Origin: CAZCFB01 sp964511535
GTDB lineage: Bacteria > Myxococcota_A > Polyangia > GCA-2747355 > CAZCFB01
DNA: 31,796 nt
Direction: 5' to 3'
Assembly: GCA_964511535.1 (NCBI GenBank)
Contig: CAZEFW010000106.1
Span: 1-31,796, forward strand
This document shows positions 21,503 to 28,242 of this stretch, piece after piece. A program made the translations under genes and the position numbers. The notes below the pieces were generated by a model. That model had not been told where the DNA came from and searched no databases. It saw only the letters and a list, made by a program, of their open reading frames with translations. How positions within the stretch are numbered: position 1 is the first letter of the stretch; the number at the start of each line of letters is the position of its first letter.

Positions 21503-24007
21503 CAGAAGCTTCTCCAGCTGCTCCTGCAGGATCCGCTTGCTCACCGGCTTGGCCAAAAACCCCTCGGCCCCTCGCTTGAGCGCCTCGAGCCGGGAAAACG
21601 CGCTCGAGCGGCTGGTGAGCACCACGATGGGCATGCGCGCCATGGCCTCGGTGGCGCGGCAGCGGGTGATCAGCTCCAGGCCGTGGATCTCGGGCATCTC
21701 GAGGTCGGTCAGCAGCAGGCGAAAGCGGCCCTGGCGCAGCTTCTCCCACGCCTCGAGCCCGTCTGCGGCCAGCTCCACCTGGTGTCCCAGGGTACGCAGC
21801 AGGTGCCCCACGGCCTCTCGCACCGAGCGTGAGTCGTCCACCAGCAGGATGGCGCCCTCGCCGGGACCGAAGCGGTCGGCCGGCCGCTCATTAGCATCCT
21901 GCGCGGCGTCCGGGCCCTCGCCGGCGCCCTGGTGAGCCAGCGCCGCCGCGCGGGCCAAAAAGGCCACGTCGAGCACGAAGGTCACGCTGCTGTCGCTGCG
22001 CACGGTGGCCGCCGCCAGCAGCGGGTGGGGGCCCAGCAGCGAGCCGAACCCCTTGAGCACGATCTCCCGGGTCCCCACCACCCGGTCGCAGGCCACGGCG
22101 AACCTCAGCTTGCCCAGGCGGATCAGGATGGCGGGGCGCTCGCCGGCCAACGGCGCGGCCTGGTGGCCCGGCGGGCCGAGGATGCGCTCGAGCGGCAGCA
22201 GCGGCAGCGCGCCCTGTTCCAGCTGCAAGCGCAACCCCTCCCCGTCCTGCTGCACCTGCCCCTCGGCGGGCAGCACCACCTGCTCCACGTGGGCCAGCGG
22301 CAACCCCAGATCCAGATCCGCCGCCCTGAACAGCAGCGCCTGGGCCGTGGCAGTGGACATGGGCATCTGAATCAGGAACCGTGTCCCCGCGCCCGGCGTG
22401 GAGCGAAGGCGGATGTCGCCGCCCAGCCGGCTGATATGTTGGCGCACCACGTCCAGCCCCACCCCGCGCCCGGCCAGCTGGTCCGCCCGCTCACGCGTGG
22501 AGACCCCGCTGATGAAGGTGGTGTCCAGCAGGTCCTCGTCGGACAGGCGCAGCAGGTCCTTGTCCGACAGGTGGCCACCCTCGCGCAGGGCCTGGCGCAG
22601 GGCCGCCGGGTCGATGCCCGCGCCGTCGTCGCGCACCTCCAGGTAGACCACGCCCCCGCTGTGGTGGGCGCTGATCTCCACCCGGCCCGCCGGGGGCTTG
22701 CCCCTGGCGACGCGCTCTTGCGGCTGCTCGATCCCGTGCACCACCGCGTTTCGCAGCAGGTGGATCAGCGGCGCAGTGATCCCCTCCACCACCGACCGCG
22801 CCATCTCGCTCGATTCGTCCGTGATGACCAGCTCGATCTGCTTGCCCTGATCCCTGGCCATCTCGCGCAGGGTGCGCTGCAGCCGCGTGTACAACAGGCT
22901 GATGGGGGTCAGGTAGAGCTGCCCCAGCTGCGCGCGCAGCGAGCGGCCCGTGCGGCGCAACGCCTCGCAGTCGTCCACCAGCGCGCTGGAGCCGCGCTCC
23001 AGGTTGGTGGCCCGGTCCGCGAGGTCCACCTCCAGCTCTCTGAGGCGTTCGCGCACGGCCCGGTGTCCAGCGCCGCGGCTGTCCGACAGCGCGCTGTTGA
23101 GCTGCCGCCGCACCGTGGCCAGCTCCAGCGAGACCCGGCGGAGCTCCTCCACCCTGCGCTGCAGCCGGGTACGCTGGATCAGCAGCTCGCCGCCCAGGTC
23201 CACCAGCTGGTCCAGCCGCGCCGGGTCGATCTTGATCCAGCCGGGATCTTCCTGCCGGCGGGCCGCCTGCCGCCGCTCCTGGCCGCGGCGCTCCCGACGT
23301 CGCCGCTCCTGCTCCTGCTCGTCGCCGTCGCCCTGCCCTGCCCTGGCCAGGTCCTGCATCTGCGTCAGCCAGTCGCCCTGGTCCTGGCCCTGCCGCGCCG
23401 CGCTGACCATGCTGCACAGGACGTCGCACCCCCGCAGCAGCTGGTCGGCCAGGGCGTGATGGTCCTCGTCGCCGTCGCGGGAAAGTTGGGGCGAGGCCAG
23501 CAGCTCCTCCAGGCAATGGGCCGCGCGGCTGATCTGCGCCTGGCCGACGGTGGCCGCCGAGCCCTTGAGCGTGTGGGCCGTGCGCAGCATGCCCTGCACC
23601 TGCTCGGTGGGGTCACCCTCCCGCCGCTCCAGCGCCAGGGCGGCCTCGGCCAGGGACTCCATCTGCTCCTGCGCCTCCTCGACGAAGACCTCCAGCAGCA
23701 GGCGCGCGGTCTCGTCATCCCACGGCTCCTCGACTGGCTGCGCCGGCGCGAGGGACTCGGCGTGGCCGCGCAGCTCGCGCTGCAGCCGGTCGAGCGTCCG
23801 GGCCACGGGCGCTCCGCTGGCCAGCGCGTCCTGGATCTCCAGGGCCAGCGCGGCCACGTCGTCCAGCCCCACCAGCGCCGCGGCGCCCTTGAGCCCGTGA
23901 GCGGCATGTCGCCGCCGGTCCAGGTCCGCCTCCGCATCGCGCAGGAGGTCCAGGTATCCCTCGGCCTCCTTGAGGAAGATGGGCAGGATTTCAGGGTCCA
24001 GGGTCAT
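21497..24007 (-). CDS. CheA-type hybrid histidine kinase with two Hpt domains and a C-terminal receiver
   Basis: An 836-residue cytoplasmic kinase of the chemotaxis class. In order: Hpt 1 (HAAHGLKGAAALVG, H37), Hpt 2 (RTAHTLKGSAATVG, H145), a charged linker (about 225-255), a dimerisation segment beginning WIKIDPARLDQLVDLGGELL, an HATPase_c domain (N-box N420 in LIHLLRNAVVHGIE; G1 box RDDGAGID near 459; GRGVGLDVVRQHI), a CheW-like domain (about 545-690) and a receiver domain with phospho-acceptor D768 in LLLTDLEMPEIHG. Both Hpt histidines and all ATP-site boxes are present, so the enzyme should be active. Such hybrids head Frz- and Wsp-like chemosensory pathways; no chemoreceptor, CheW, CheR or CheB gene is in the window, so it is an orphan here. 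It follows a small gene by nine bases. Confidence 0.93.
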   Translation of the reverse strand: MTLDPEILPIFLKEAEGYLDLLRDAEADLDRRRHAAHGLKGAAALVGLDDVAALALEIQDALASGAPVARTLDRLQRELRGHAESLAPAQPVEEPWDDETARLLLEVFVEEAQEQMESLAEAALALERREGDPTEQVQGMLRTAHTLKGSAATVGQAQISRAAHCLEELLASPQLSRDGDEDHHALADQLLRGCDVLCSMVSAARQGQDQGDWLTQMQDLARAGQGDGDEQEQERRRRERRGQERRQAARRQEDPGWIKIDPARLDQLVDLGGELLIQRTRLQRRVEELRRVSLELATVRRQLNSALSDSRGAGHRAVRERLRELEVDLADRATNLERGSSALVDDCEALRRTGRSLRAQLGQLYLTPISLLYTRLQRTLREMARDQGKQIELVITDESSEMARSVVEGITAPLIHLLRNAVVHGIEQPQERVARGKPPAGRVEISAHHSGGVVYLEVRDDGAGIDPAALRQALREGGHLSDKDLLRLSDEDLLDTTFISGVSTRERADQLAGRGVGLDVVRQHISRLGGDIRLRSTPGAGTRFLIQMPMSTATAQALLFRAADLDLGLPLAHVEQVVLPAEGQVQQDGEGLRLQLEQGALPLLPLERILGPPGHQAAPLAGERPAILIRLGKLRFAVACDRVVGTREIVLKGFGSLLGPHPLLAAATVRSDSSVTFVLDVAFLARAAALAHQGAGEGPDAAQDANERPADRFGPGEGAILLVDDSRSVREAVGHLLRTLGHQVELAADGLEAWEKLRQGRFRLLLTDLEMPEIHGLELITRCRATEAMARMPIVVLTSRSSAFSRLEALKRGAEGFLAKPVSKRILQEQLEKLLT

Positions 24008-24016
24008 GGCGCGAGG

Positions 24017-24262
24017 TCAGCAGCAACCCTTGCTCGGGGAGCCGGCCGCGCCGCACACCGTGGGACCGTCATCGCCGTAGATCATCCGGTTGCGGATATA
24101 AAGCGCGACGAAGGCGTTGAACATGGCGTCGAGGTCGGTGTCGTTGATGCTGTACTTCTCGGCCAGGGATTCCACGAGGTCCGAATAGTTCTCGGCCTCC
24201 TCGCCAGTGACTTCGGGGACCTGTAGCGGGATCTTCGCGCGCGCCTCATCTTTCATCTTCAT
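24017..24262 (-). CDS. Small acidic protein with C-terminal Cys-Cys, co-transcribed with the CheA-like gene
   Basis: An 81-residue protein of unknown function, counted from the ATG at 24262 (24256 is an alternative that places GGAG at a better distance). No signal peptide or membrane segment. The centre (EEAENYSDLVESLAEKYS, then DLDAMFNAFVALYIRNRM) is predicted helical. The tail ends with three cysteines: one in TVCGAAG and the final Cys-Cys. Only nine bases separate its stop from the CheA-like gene start, so the two are almost certainly one transcription unit, and a role in the signalling complex is a reasonable guess. I do not recognise the family. Confidence 0.7.
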   Translation of the reverse strand: MKMKDEARAKIPLQVPEVTGEEAENYSDLVESLAEKYSINDTDLDAMFNAFVALYIRNRMIYGDDGPTVCGAAGSPSKGCC

Positions 24263-24337
24263 GGCTCCAGGGGGGTTTGGCAGGCAGCGCCGATTATGCC
24301 CCACGGCCTGGCAGGGTTCCACCCTCCGGCCGGCGTC

Positions 24338-24367
24338 TTGTTGCAGGGCTCGCCTGCACAGTATAGT
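24338..24367 (+). promoter_or_regulatory. Possible sigma-70 promoter of the zinc-ribbon membrane protein gene
   Basis: TTGTTG (24338-24343) and TATAGT (24362-24367) with an 18-base spacer lie about 30 bases before the ATG at 24399, in the spacer divergent from the small-protein gene. This is a motif match only. Confidence 0.45.
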
Positions 24368-24398
24368 GTCGCCGGCCAGGAATGGACTGGAGGGTTTG

Positions 24399-25787
24399 AT
24401 GATCACCTGCGGCAAGTGTGGGCGGGAGAACGTGGACGATACAGCCACCCACTGCGGATTTTGTGGCGAGGAGCTGCCCCAGGACGAGGGAACCCGGCAG
24501 ACGTTGTTCGGCTACGCGGCGCAGGACCCGTCAACGCAGCCCCCTCCGGCCCAGGCGCCAGCCCCCTCCCCCGACATGGACCTGGGCAAGACCATGCTCG
24601 ACGCCAGCCCGCCGGTGTTCGACCCGCCGCCAGCACCGGCCCCGGCGCCCGAACCCGCGTCTGCGCGGAGCGGAAAGACCGCGGGCTTCTCCGGAGGACT
24701 TGCCGCGCCCGCCTCGCTGCCTCCGGTCGCCAAGACCGGCGGCGGACCGGCGGTCAAGATCGGCGCGGGGGCGTCCCCTGCCCCGTCGGCTCCTGACTCC
24801 GAGGACGCGGCCGCGGCAGAGACGCTGATGGCCGACGGCGAGGTCCTCGACCCTCAGGCCGCGCCCACGCCCACGCCAGCGCCGCCGCCCGCCGCGCCGC
24901 CGCCCGCCGCGCCGCCCGAATCGGCGCCCGCTGCCGGGGCGCCGGCCGCCGAAGAGGCGTCCACCGAGGCGCCCGCAGAGGCTGCCGCCACACCCGCGGG
25001 CAACCAGCCGGGACGCGTGTTGATCCGGGTGCTCATGGCCCTGGGCGGCCTCGCGCTCATTGGTATGTTCTTCGCCCCGCAGGGCGGCACCGCCGACGCC
25101 ATGATCTTCTCCTGGGACATCCTGCGCGGCGCCGGCGGCATGGCCTTCATCAGCCAGATCTACCTCGTGGCCGGGGGCCTGGTGATGTTGGCCGCGGCGC
25201 TGATCCCGTTGCCCTACCTGCTGCGGGCCCTGGTGGCCATCCTGTTGGGCGTGACGCCGCTGATCCTGCCCCGCATCGGCGCGGTGTACTGGAGCGGCTG
25301 GGTCACCCTGGGCGTGCTGGTATTCCTCATCGCGGCGCTGCTGCACCGTCGCCGCTACCGCGGCTCCATCCTGGCGCGCATCATGGTCGTGCTCGGATTT
25401 CTGGCCGTGGTGGCGGTCAACGTGATCCCGATGCATGGCGCGGTGCCGGTGGTGGCCGTGTTCAAGTCCCTGGGCAGCGCCTCCGGGATCGGGCTGGTCA
25501 CCGCCCTGCTGCCGCTGTACCTGCTGCTGATCACCCTGCTCGCCCTGCTCATGGCCCTGCGGGGCAAGAAGTCGGGCGGTCTGGGGGGCCTGTGGGCGTT
25601 GCTGCTGCTGCTCTATCTGCCGCTGGGCCCCTGGCTCGGCGCCATCGGCGGCATCATCGGCGGCGCATCTCCCCTGGCTCAGCTGTCCGGGCTGTACACG
25701 GGCCTCTCCATGTTCATCTTCATCCTGGTGGCCAGCTACGGTATCTCCCAGGTGCTGGCCAAGACAGCGCGTTCCTCCGCCGCCTGA
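24399..25787 (+). CDS. Zinc-ribbon multi-pass membrane protein with Pro/Ala-rich linker
   Basis: A 462-residue protein. It starts with a zinc ribbon, CxxC at C4/C7 and CxxC at C19/C22 (CGKCG...HCGFCGEEL), then a Pro/Ala-rich disordered linker (about 40-205), then about seven or eight hydrophobic helices (about 208-455) with short loops and one basic loop (LLHRRRYRGS). Proteins of this design are common in Myxococcota and are not characterised; a sensor or scaffold role is only a guess. GGAGGG lies four to five bases before the ATG at 24399. The frame is open upstream to 24207, but that part lies across the divergent promoter and lacks a ribosome-binding site, so it is left out. The AT-rich intergenic region at 25788-26011 follows. 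Confidence 0.8.
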   Translation: MITCGKCGRENVDDTATHCGFCGEELPQDEGTRQTLFGYAAQDPSTQPPPAQAPAPSPDMDLGKTMLDASPPVFDPPPAPAPAPEPASARSGKTAGFSGGLAAPASLPPVAKTGGGPAVKIGAGASPAPSAPDSEDAAAAETLMADGEVLDPQAAPTPTPAPPPAAPPPAAPPESAPAAGAPAAEEASTEAPAEAAATPAGNQPGRVLIRVLMALGGLALIGMFFAPQGGTADAMIFSWDILRGAGGMAFISQIYLVAGGLVMLAAALIPLPYLLRALVAILLGVTPLILPRIGAVYWSGWVTLGVLVFLIAALLHRRRYRGSILARIMVVLGFLAVVAVNVIPMHGAVPVVAVFKSLGSASGIGLVTALLPLYLLLITLLALLMALRGKKSGGLGGLWALLLLLYLPLGPWLGAIGGIIGGASPLAQLSGLYTGLSMFIFILVASYGISQVLAKTARSSAA

Positions 25788-25793
25788 CCCGAC

Positions 25794-25894
25794 TTATCAA
25801 CATAATGCAGTGTGGATAAGCAAACACCATAGCTATTCGGTGGATTTAAATCCTTAAATTATGAACACTTGGGAGAGGTCTGCCCTGTGGATAA
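25794..25894. promoter_or_regulatory. Cluster of DnaA-box-like sites with AT-rich palindrome
   Basis: Two perfect copies of the DnaA box (TTATCCACA on the minus strand) lie at 25811-25819 and 25886-25894, and a one-mismatch copy TTATCAACA on the plus strand at 25794-25802. Between them is the AT-rich stretch with a perfect 12-base palindrome GGATTTAAATCC at 25842-25853, followed by TTAAATTATGAA. This is much more AT-rich than its surroundings. The layout suggests a DnaA-bound regulatory site or a replication-origin-like element. No dnaA, dnaN, gidA or parAB gene is nearby, so it cannot be called an origin. Confidence 0.5.
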
Positions 25895-25939
25895 CCTGTT
25901 GACATCTTGTTGAGATGGTCAGCCGATCGGGTATCAGCC

Positions 25940-25973
25940 GTGCATTGACATCATTGCACACCTCTGTTACCGT
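25940..25973 (+). promoter_or_regulatory. Operator-like palindrome overlapping a -35 element, upstream of the sigma-54 activator
   Basis: GTGCATTGACATCATTGCAC (25940-25959) is an imperfect palindrome with eight of nine arm positions paired (GTGCA-TGA / TCA-TGCAC). It contains a consensus -35 hexamer TTGACA at 25945-25950; 17 bases on, TACCGT is a poor -10. A second TTGACATC lies at 25899-25906. A repressor bound here would block the promoter of the activator gene. No sigma-54 -24/-12 pair fits. Confidence 0.45.
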
Positions 25974-26011
25974 TTGTCACACTTCGTTCCGGGCCAGGAC
26001 CCGGTCCCGCC

Positions 26012-27235
26012 ATGAGTGAAAAAGACAAAATCCCGTGGAATGATGTTTTAAATCAGGATGTTGTGTCTGAGCTCGGCCGCCTGATCCAGCGACATCGCGC
26101 CGGGGAGGACGGGGCGACCGAGTCACTGGAAAGTGAGGCCAGCCCGCCAGAGTCGAGCTCCGACCTGGCCAAGCTGAACCAGCTGGTGGCGTTGCTGTCC
26201 ACCGAGCTGTCCAGACAGAGCATGCCTTCTCCCGTCCGGCGGTCCGGGGGCGCCCCCAAAACGCGATACCGGTATGACGAAATCATCGGGCAGAGCCCCA
26301 GAATGCAGGAGCTCTACCAGCTGCTGGACAAGGTGATCGACTCGGACTCCACCGTGCTGGTGCAGGGCGAAAATGGCACCGGCAAGGAGCTCATCGCCCG
26401 GGCGATCCATTTCAACTCCTCGCGCAAGGGCAAGCGGTTCGTGGTGCAGAACTGCTCCGCGTTCAACGACAACCTGCTCGACTCGGAGCTGTTCGGCCAC
26501 AAAAAGGGCGCCTTCACAGGGGCCATCAGCGACAAGCAGGGGCTGTTCGAGGTGGCTGACGGCAGCACCTTCTTCCTGGACGAGATCGGCGACATGAGCC
26601 CCTCGCTGCAGGTCAAGCTGCTGCGCGTGCTGCAGGAGGGGACCTTCATCCCGGTGGGGGACACCCGGCCCAAGTGCGTGGACGTCCGGATCATCGCGGC
26701 GACCAACCGCGACCTGAAGCAGATGGTGTCCACGGGGCAGTTCCGCGAGGACCTCTACTACCGGATCAACGTGATCAACATCAGCGTGCCGCCCCTGCGC
26801 GATCGGCGAGATGACATCCTGCCCCTGGCTCAGCACTTCCTCGCAGCACGCGCAGAGGGGGGCGAGGACCAGGCTCGCGAGCTGACCCGCGGCTGCGTCG
26901 ACCGGCTGATGGAGTACAACTGGCCCGGAAATGTCCGCGAGCTGGAAAACGAGATCGAGCGCCTGGTGGTGTTGACAGTCGATCACCTGCCCATCAGCGA
27001 AGATCTGCTCTCCACGCGCATCGGCCGCCCCATGGCGCCGGATGGCCCGCTGGCGGCGGCCCGCTCAACCTGCCTGCCCGAGGCCATCATGGAGCTGGAG
27101 CGCCGGATGATTCGGGATGTGCTGGGCCGGCATGGCTGGAACAAGACCCGCGCGGCCCAGGAGCTGAGCATTAGCCGAAGAAATTTGATTCGCAAGGTCA
27201 GCAAGTACAAACTGGAACCGCCGCACAACGGCTGA
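26012..27235 (+). CDS. Sigma-54-dependent Fis-family transcriptional activator without receiver domain
   Basis: A 407-residue bacterial enhancer-binding protein. The N-terminal 85 residues are short, polar and match no receiver, GAF or PAS domain that I can see. The AAA+ domain follows: Walker A GENGTGKE (119-126), the sigma-54 contact loop GAFTGA (166-171), Walker B FFLDE (187-191) and sensor/arginine-finger segments (ATNRDL, FREDLYYRINV). The C-terminus is a Fis-type helix-turn-helix (RAAQELSISRRNLIRKV). The activator can thus hydrolyse ATP and open sigma-54 promoters, but has no evident phosphorylation input, so control may come from protein partners or from its promoter. It is followed after 15 bases by the REC/degenerate-GGDEF gene, so they are likely one operon. 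A plausible AGGA lies 12 bases before the ATG, which is rather far. Confidence 0.93.
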   Translation: MSEKDKIPWNDVLNQDVVSELGRLIQRHRAGEDGATESLESEASPPESSSDLAKLNQLVALLSTELSRQSMPSPVRRSGGAPKTRYRYDEIIGQSPRMQELYQLLDKVIDSDSTVLVQGENGTGKELIARAIHFNSSRKGKRFVVQNCSAFNDNLLDSELFGHKKGAFTGAISDKQGLFEVADGSTFFLDEIGDMSPSLQVKLLRVLQEGTFIPVGDTRPKCVDVRIIAATNRDLKQMVSTGQFREDLYYRINVINISVPPLRDRRDDILPLAQHFLAARAEGGEDQARELTRGCVDRLMEYNWPGNVRELENEIERLVVLTVDHLPISEDLLSTRIGRPMAPDGPLAAARSTCLPEAIMELERRMIRDVLGRHGWNKTRAAQELSISRRNLIRKVSKYKLEPPHNG

Positions 27236-27250
27236 AGCCGGAAAACCGAC

Positions 27251-28108
27251 ATGCGCCCCAGCGTCATCATTGCAGACGACGATCCCTTTATCACCCAGCT
27301 GCTGAGCGAGATTTGCGACTCGGAGCGCATGGACGTGCGCATCGCCACCGACGGCGAGGAGGTCCTCGCCATGCTGCTGGAGTCAGCCCCCGACCTGATC
27401 CTGCTGGACATCATGATGCCCAAGCTCAACGGGTTTCAGGTTCTCGAGGAGATGAGCTGCATGCCGTCCATGAAGGACGTGGCGGTCATCGTCATCTCGG
27501 CGGTCTCGGACAACGAGGCGATCCGCAAGGGGTACGCCCTGGGCGCGCGGGACTATTTCGTCAAGCCGTTCCGCGTCGGTGAGCTGCTCAGCCGGCTGCG
27601 GACGCACCTGCAGGCGGCCTCCTACCAGCAGATGCCAGGGCAGCCGCTGGACCACGAGGTGGGCGACGACGAGCAGCTGGCCGAGGAGGTCAGGGTCATG
27701 CTCGACCGGCCCAAGCGAGGGCCGCTGTCTGTGCTGAGCGCCACCCTGGAAGGGCAGGGCGGCGAACAGGTCAAGGAGAAGGCGCTGCTGGAGCTGGCCA
27801 AGGAGCTGCGCATCCAGGTGCGCGGGGTGGACAGGCTGTTCCTGATGCCTGATCAGCGCCTGGTCTTCTCGCTGCCCAACACCATCGAGCGGGGCGTGGC
27901 CGCGCTGCAGGAGCGCGTGAGCGAGCAGCTGCTCAACCTGCTCCAGCGCGAGAACCTGGCGGGCCTGTTCAACATCCGCTGGGAGCGCGAGACCGTCGCC
28001 CCGGGCGCCGCGCCGACGGGCCTGGCCGAGCGGCTGCTCTCCTCCGCCTCAAGTGAGGCGGGTGATCTGGACCTGAGCCTCGTTCCGGAGCCGGAGCAGA
28101 AGGGCTGA
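27251..28108 (+). CDS. Response regulator: receiver domain plus degenerate GGDEF-like domain
   Basis: A 285-residue protein. Residues 1-125 are a receiver domain: acidic pocket D9-D11, phospho-acceptor D53 in LILLDIMMP, S83 in VIVISAVSD and K105 in YFVKPF are all present, so it should be phosphorylatable. Residues about 150-255 follow the GGDEF layout (PLSVLSATLEG, then LLELAKELRIQVRGVDRLF, then LVFSLPNTIERGVAALQERV), but the signature loop is replaced by PDQRLV and the substrate Asp segment is shortened. Diguanylate cyclase activity is therefore not expected; it may be a c-di-GMP-independent output or dimer scaffold. It follows the sigma-54 activator gene by 15 bases and may be the missing phospho-input partner of that protein, which is inference. 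The ATG at 27251 has only a weak GGA upstream. Confidence 0.82.
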   Translation: MRPSVIIADDDPFITQLLSEICDSERMDVRIATDGEEVLAMLLESAPDLILLDIMMPKLNGFQVLEEMSCMPSMKDVAVIVISAVSDNEAIRKGYALGARDYFVKPFRVGELLSRLRTHLQAASYQQMPGQPLDHEVGDDEQLAEEVRVMLDRPKRGPLSVLSATLEGQGGEQVKEKALLELAKELRIQVRGVDRLFLMPDQRLVFSLPNTIERGVAALQERVSEQLLNLLQRENLAGLFNIRWERETVAPGAAPTGLAERLLSSASSEAGDLDLSLVPEPEQKG

Positions 28109-28152
28109 GCCCGGCCAGCATCACCCCCAGGATGTGAGGGGCGCCCATTACT

Positions 28153-28184
28153 CGACCGTCGACGGTTGACGGTTGACGGTTGAG
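28153..28184. repeat. Heptanucleotide tandem array (unit TGACGGT)
   Basis: Units CGACCGT, CGACGGT, TGACGGT, TGACGGT, then a fading TGAGGCA, in the 134-base gap between the convergent REC-dGGDEF and PQQ-propeller genes. It shares the seven-base period with the arrays at 1-82 and 31415-31438 but has a different sequence. Confidence 0.75.
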
Positions 28185-28208
28185 GCACGCCAGTTGCGCC
28201 CTGTGCTC

Positions 28209-28223
28209 GCCTCCTTCGGAGGC
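28209..28223. terminator. Stem-loop between convergent genes
   Basis: GCCTCC-TTC-GGAGGC is a perfect six-base, very GC-rich stem with a three-base loop, placed 20 bases before the end of the PQQ-propeller gene. There is no T run. It could stop transcription from either side. Confidence 0.45.
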
Positions 28224-28242
28224 TCCGAACTAATGCGGGGCG

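Noticed and set aside
21932..24226. 764-codon frame antisense to the CheA-like kinase
   Set aside because: Composition is Gln/Arg/Leu/His-rich with no domain; all kinase boxes are on the minus strand.
24207..24398. Longer N-terminus for the zinc-ribbon membrane protein
   Set aside because: It crosses the promoter region and the divergent small gene, and lacks a ribosome-binding site. The ATG at 24399 has GGAGGG and begins directly with the zinc ribbon.
25939..25958. Sigma-54 promoter upstream of the activator gene
   Set aside because: The two GC dinucleotides are 14 bases apart, not the needed 12, and the -24 GG is absent. A sigma-70-type -35 with operator explains the sequence better.
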